Program-made: the position numbers and the translations under genes
Shown here: positions 61,791 to 64,000 of the stretch, piece after piece
Numbering within the stretch: position 1 is the stretch's first letter
How the letters are laid out: every line of letters begins with the position of its first letter
NCBI GenBank assembly: GCA_038030265.1
Contig: CM075940.1
Coordinates: forward strand, 7,254,001-7,318,000
Length of the DNA: 64,000 bases
From: Corythucha ciliata
Lineage: Eukaryota > Arthropoda > Insecta > Hemiptera > Tingidae
Direction of reading: 5' to 3'
Notes under the pieces: model-generated
What the model saw: the letters and a program-made list of their open reading frames with translations, nothing else
The model's database searches: none
What the model was told of the DNA's origin: nothing

Positions 61791-64000
61791 GGGAGTTTTT
61801 GACGAAACGTTGCCCGGAAAAGTGTTCAGTTGGTTTCGTCTTCCTTTATGACCTCGCGCCTCGGTCGCTATAGTAGAGAACTTGCATGCCATTTTTTTAT
61901 TTTTTTGTTCTCGGTCGAGAGTAGGGCTAAAACAAAAGTGAATGGTGAAAACCGTAACTCATAGGTGCAGGCAGCGATTTTTAATTGAATTTTAAAACAT
62001 CCGTGAATTACCAGCTGATCGACTTAGACGAGGGTTGGAAATGTCACGTCACAACCGCCAACCAACCCCTCTCAGGCACGTCCCCATTCCATCCTCACCA
62101 ACCATCTGCTCAACCACTTCACCCCTCATCCAGTATCACTTCAACCATCGTAGAACCTTATTGTTTACAACAACTTGCACGTTTATTGCCTATTGTCTCG
62201 CCTTATTTCGTCAGAAAAATTAAATGCACTAAAATGTTGTTTTCCTTGTTGCATCCAACATATGTACTCAGTTCAAGAGCACTGAAACCAGCGTTCAGGT
62301 TCGGCTGCTTGTGATAAGGCTGTCAAAACACGCTAGCGGTAATGACGTCACAAGCTCACTTCTGTAAAAACTCCTCCATCGCGAAACTCATTGCTTTAAA
62401 AATTAATTAAAAATATTTCCCACTCGTTTTTTTTTACTTTTTCCTCAATAACTTCTACAGAAGAACGCCATGAGTGAATAAAAGAAAGAAAGAAAGAAGA
62501 AGAAAAAAAAAAAAAAAAAAATAGGCAAGTTCTCTATTCCCTCAGGAACTGCTGATTCAGCCCTGTTGACAATTTACCGCGATTACCAGATTCGTCAAAC
62601 ACTGAATAAGGAGTTTCGAATTCAGGCTCAGAAACTAACCATAACGTGCTGGATACTTGAATTAGGAAACAGAGTATTCAAACCACTTTTAATACAACTG
62701 ATAAATATAACAAAAAAAAGAACAAAGCCTAAGGCCACAAGTAATAAATAAAACTAGTAAATTAAGCAATTTTTAAATCAAACAAAAATATATAGAGATT
62801 GTGAATACAAGTTTTTAAATATTCAATTTATTAACCTATCAATAGATATTCGCTTAACGTATAAATATCTTATAAAACACTGGTATTCATCATTTGGAAC
62901 ATTCCACGTTTCTGGAACAACCTTAATCGAACATACGAACCATTCAAACAAATAATCACTTAAAACTGTACAAATACATATCTGATATTTATGTACAGCA
63001 CGGCGCGTTTCCTGGCAAATAAAGAAGGTCTAGGCGTTTATTGACTCCGTGAAATTAAAGGCATCTCCTCCCTCTATGGTTCCCCGAAATTTTCCTCTAG
63101 TCGCCATTTTATACCTTCTCAGCAAGGCCGGCCTCTCTGAGTTACATAAAAACCGCAAAATAAAACGATGTTTGACATAAATTAAAGTGAAGTTGGCAGA
63201 ATCGAGGTGGCGTCTAATGAGAATTGCGTGGAAATCTGGGAAGGGGGGGATGACTAGAGTTTTTTAACATTCAAAAGACCGGTTTTAAGGGCTTTCGTCA
63301 AGTGAGCGCAGCTCCCTAGGAAGACCATTATGAGAAAAAACACATAGGAAGATATTGACGGAGACAAGCACCTTTTGCTCTTTTTGGCCGATCAAAAGTG
63401 TTTTTTGAATGTTCTTTTCAATGCTAAAGGCAGCAAGTGTGCATAACGTTTTTTTTTCGCATTCCATTTAAACATATACTGGCTATGCAAGGATAAACGC
63501 TAATTTTCAGGAACTGCCAAAAACATGCGTAATGTAAAGGCACTAAGTAGAGGGGGGGGGGGGTCCCAACCCAAAAGCGTCATACTGTACTCCTTCTAAC
63601 AGGCAGTGCAAGAGAATGTCAAGACGCGTTTCATTTTTCTTCAAGTGCAACGCAAAATTGAAAGGATGATTGTGCTGGCTAAGAAATGCATTCGATTAAA
63701 TTGTTTGACAGGTCCAGCAGACTTGCCAGTGTTTGACATGTCCAGGTTACACCCCCCTCCACCCATCCAGATTAATTTGATTAGCCAGCACGGGAAAAGC
63801 GAATCACGAGTCCTACGAAATTCGTGAAATAACACCTACAAGCAAAAAAGGTGTCCGAGGACAGATTAACAAACTCTCCGAGTTACACTGCGGGCAGGGA
63901 GGAGCGCCACAAAATTTAATCAAATAGCCTCACAAATTAGTCATTAACGAAGGGACAATTGCGGTAGTAATAAATCAATGAAAGAACAAATTTCATAGGT
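61791..64000. other. Right-end spacer, nothing recognised
   Basis: AT-rich with an A/G-rich low-complexity stretch at 62485-62520 and a G-run near 63552. Open frames are short and have no recognisable product. Confidence 0.4.

Overview
The window looks like nuclear DNA of a repeat-rich metazoan, probably an arthropod. It holds one host gene with short (59-79 bp) GT-AG introns, a Ty1/copia element with an initiator-tRNA-Met type primer site, several hAT elements with 8-bp target duplications, many hairpin MITEs, and AT-rich spacer with frequent poly-G/C and poly-T runs. There is no operon structure and I see no rRNA, tRNA or CRISPR. The exact taxon cannot be read from the sequence.

Layout: 0.6-8.1 kb holds arrays of two degenerate ~30-bp motifs (called R1 and R2 here) with several hairpin MITEs between them. 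9.2-9.5 kb has a minus-strand Ty3/gypsy gag scrap. 10.7-13.2 kb is a cluster of nested repeats, including a complete non-autonomous hAT (11601-12596). 20.8-28.0 kb is a self-nested structure: a ~3 kb unit is interrupted by an insertion that itself carries a whole second copy of the same unit. 29948-35001 is a complete but decayed copia element (149-bp LTRs, 5-bp target duplication) with a 1155-bp hAT inserted in its reverse transcriptase. 49100-50042 is another hAT with hairpin MITEs inside. 53098-55569 is the one clear host gene, a Spinster-like MFS transporter in seven coding exons with a single-base frameshift. 58.6-59.2 kb is an LTR-like promoter segment. 59255-61502 is a hAT-bounded element filled with oppositely oriented R1 arrays, like a foldback element.

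The most unusual signals are (1) R1 arrays, in the best case bounded by hAT ends and in convergent orientation, (2) the self-nested 20.8-28.0 kb structure, and (3) single-base indels, two of them in homopolymer runs, that break both the transporter and the copia polyprotein. Most of the remaining sequence is intergenic or intronic spacer where I recognise no gene.
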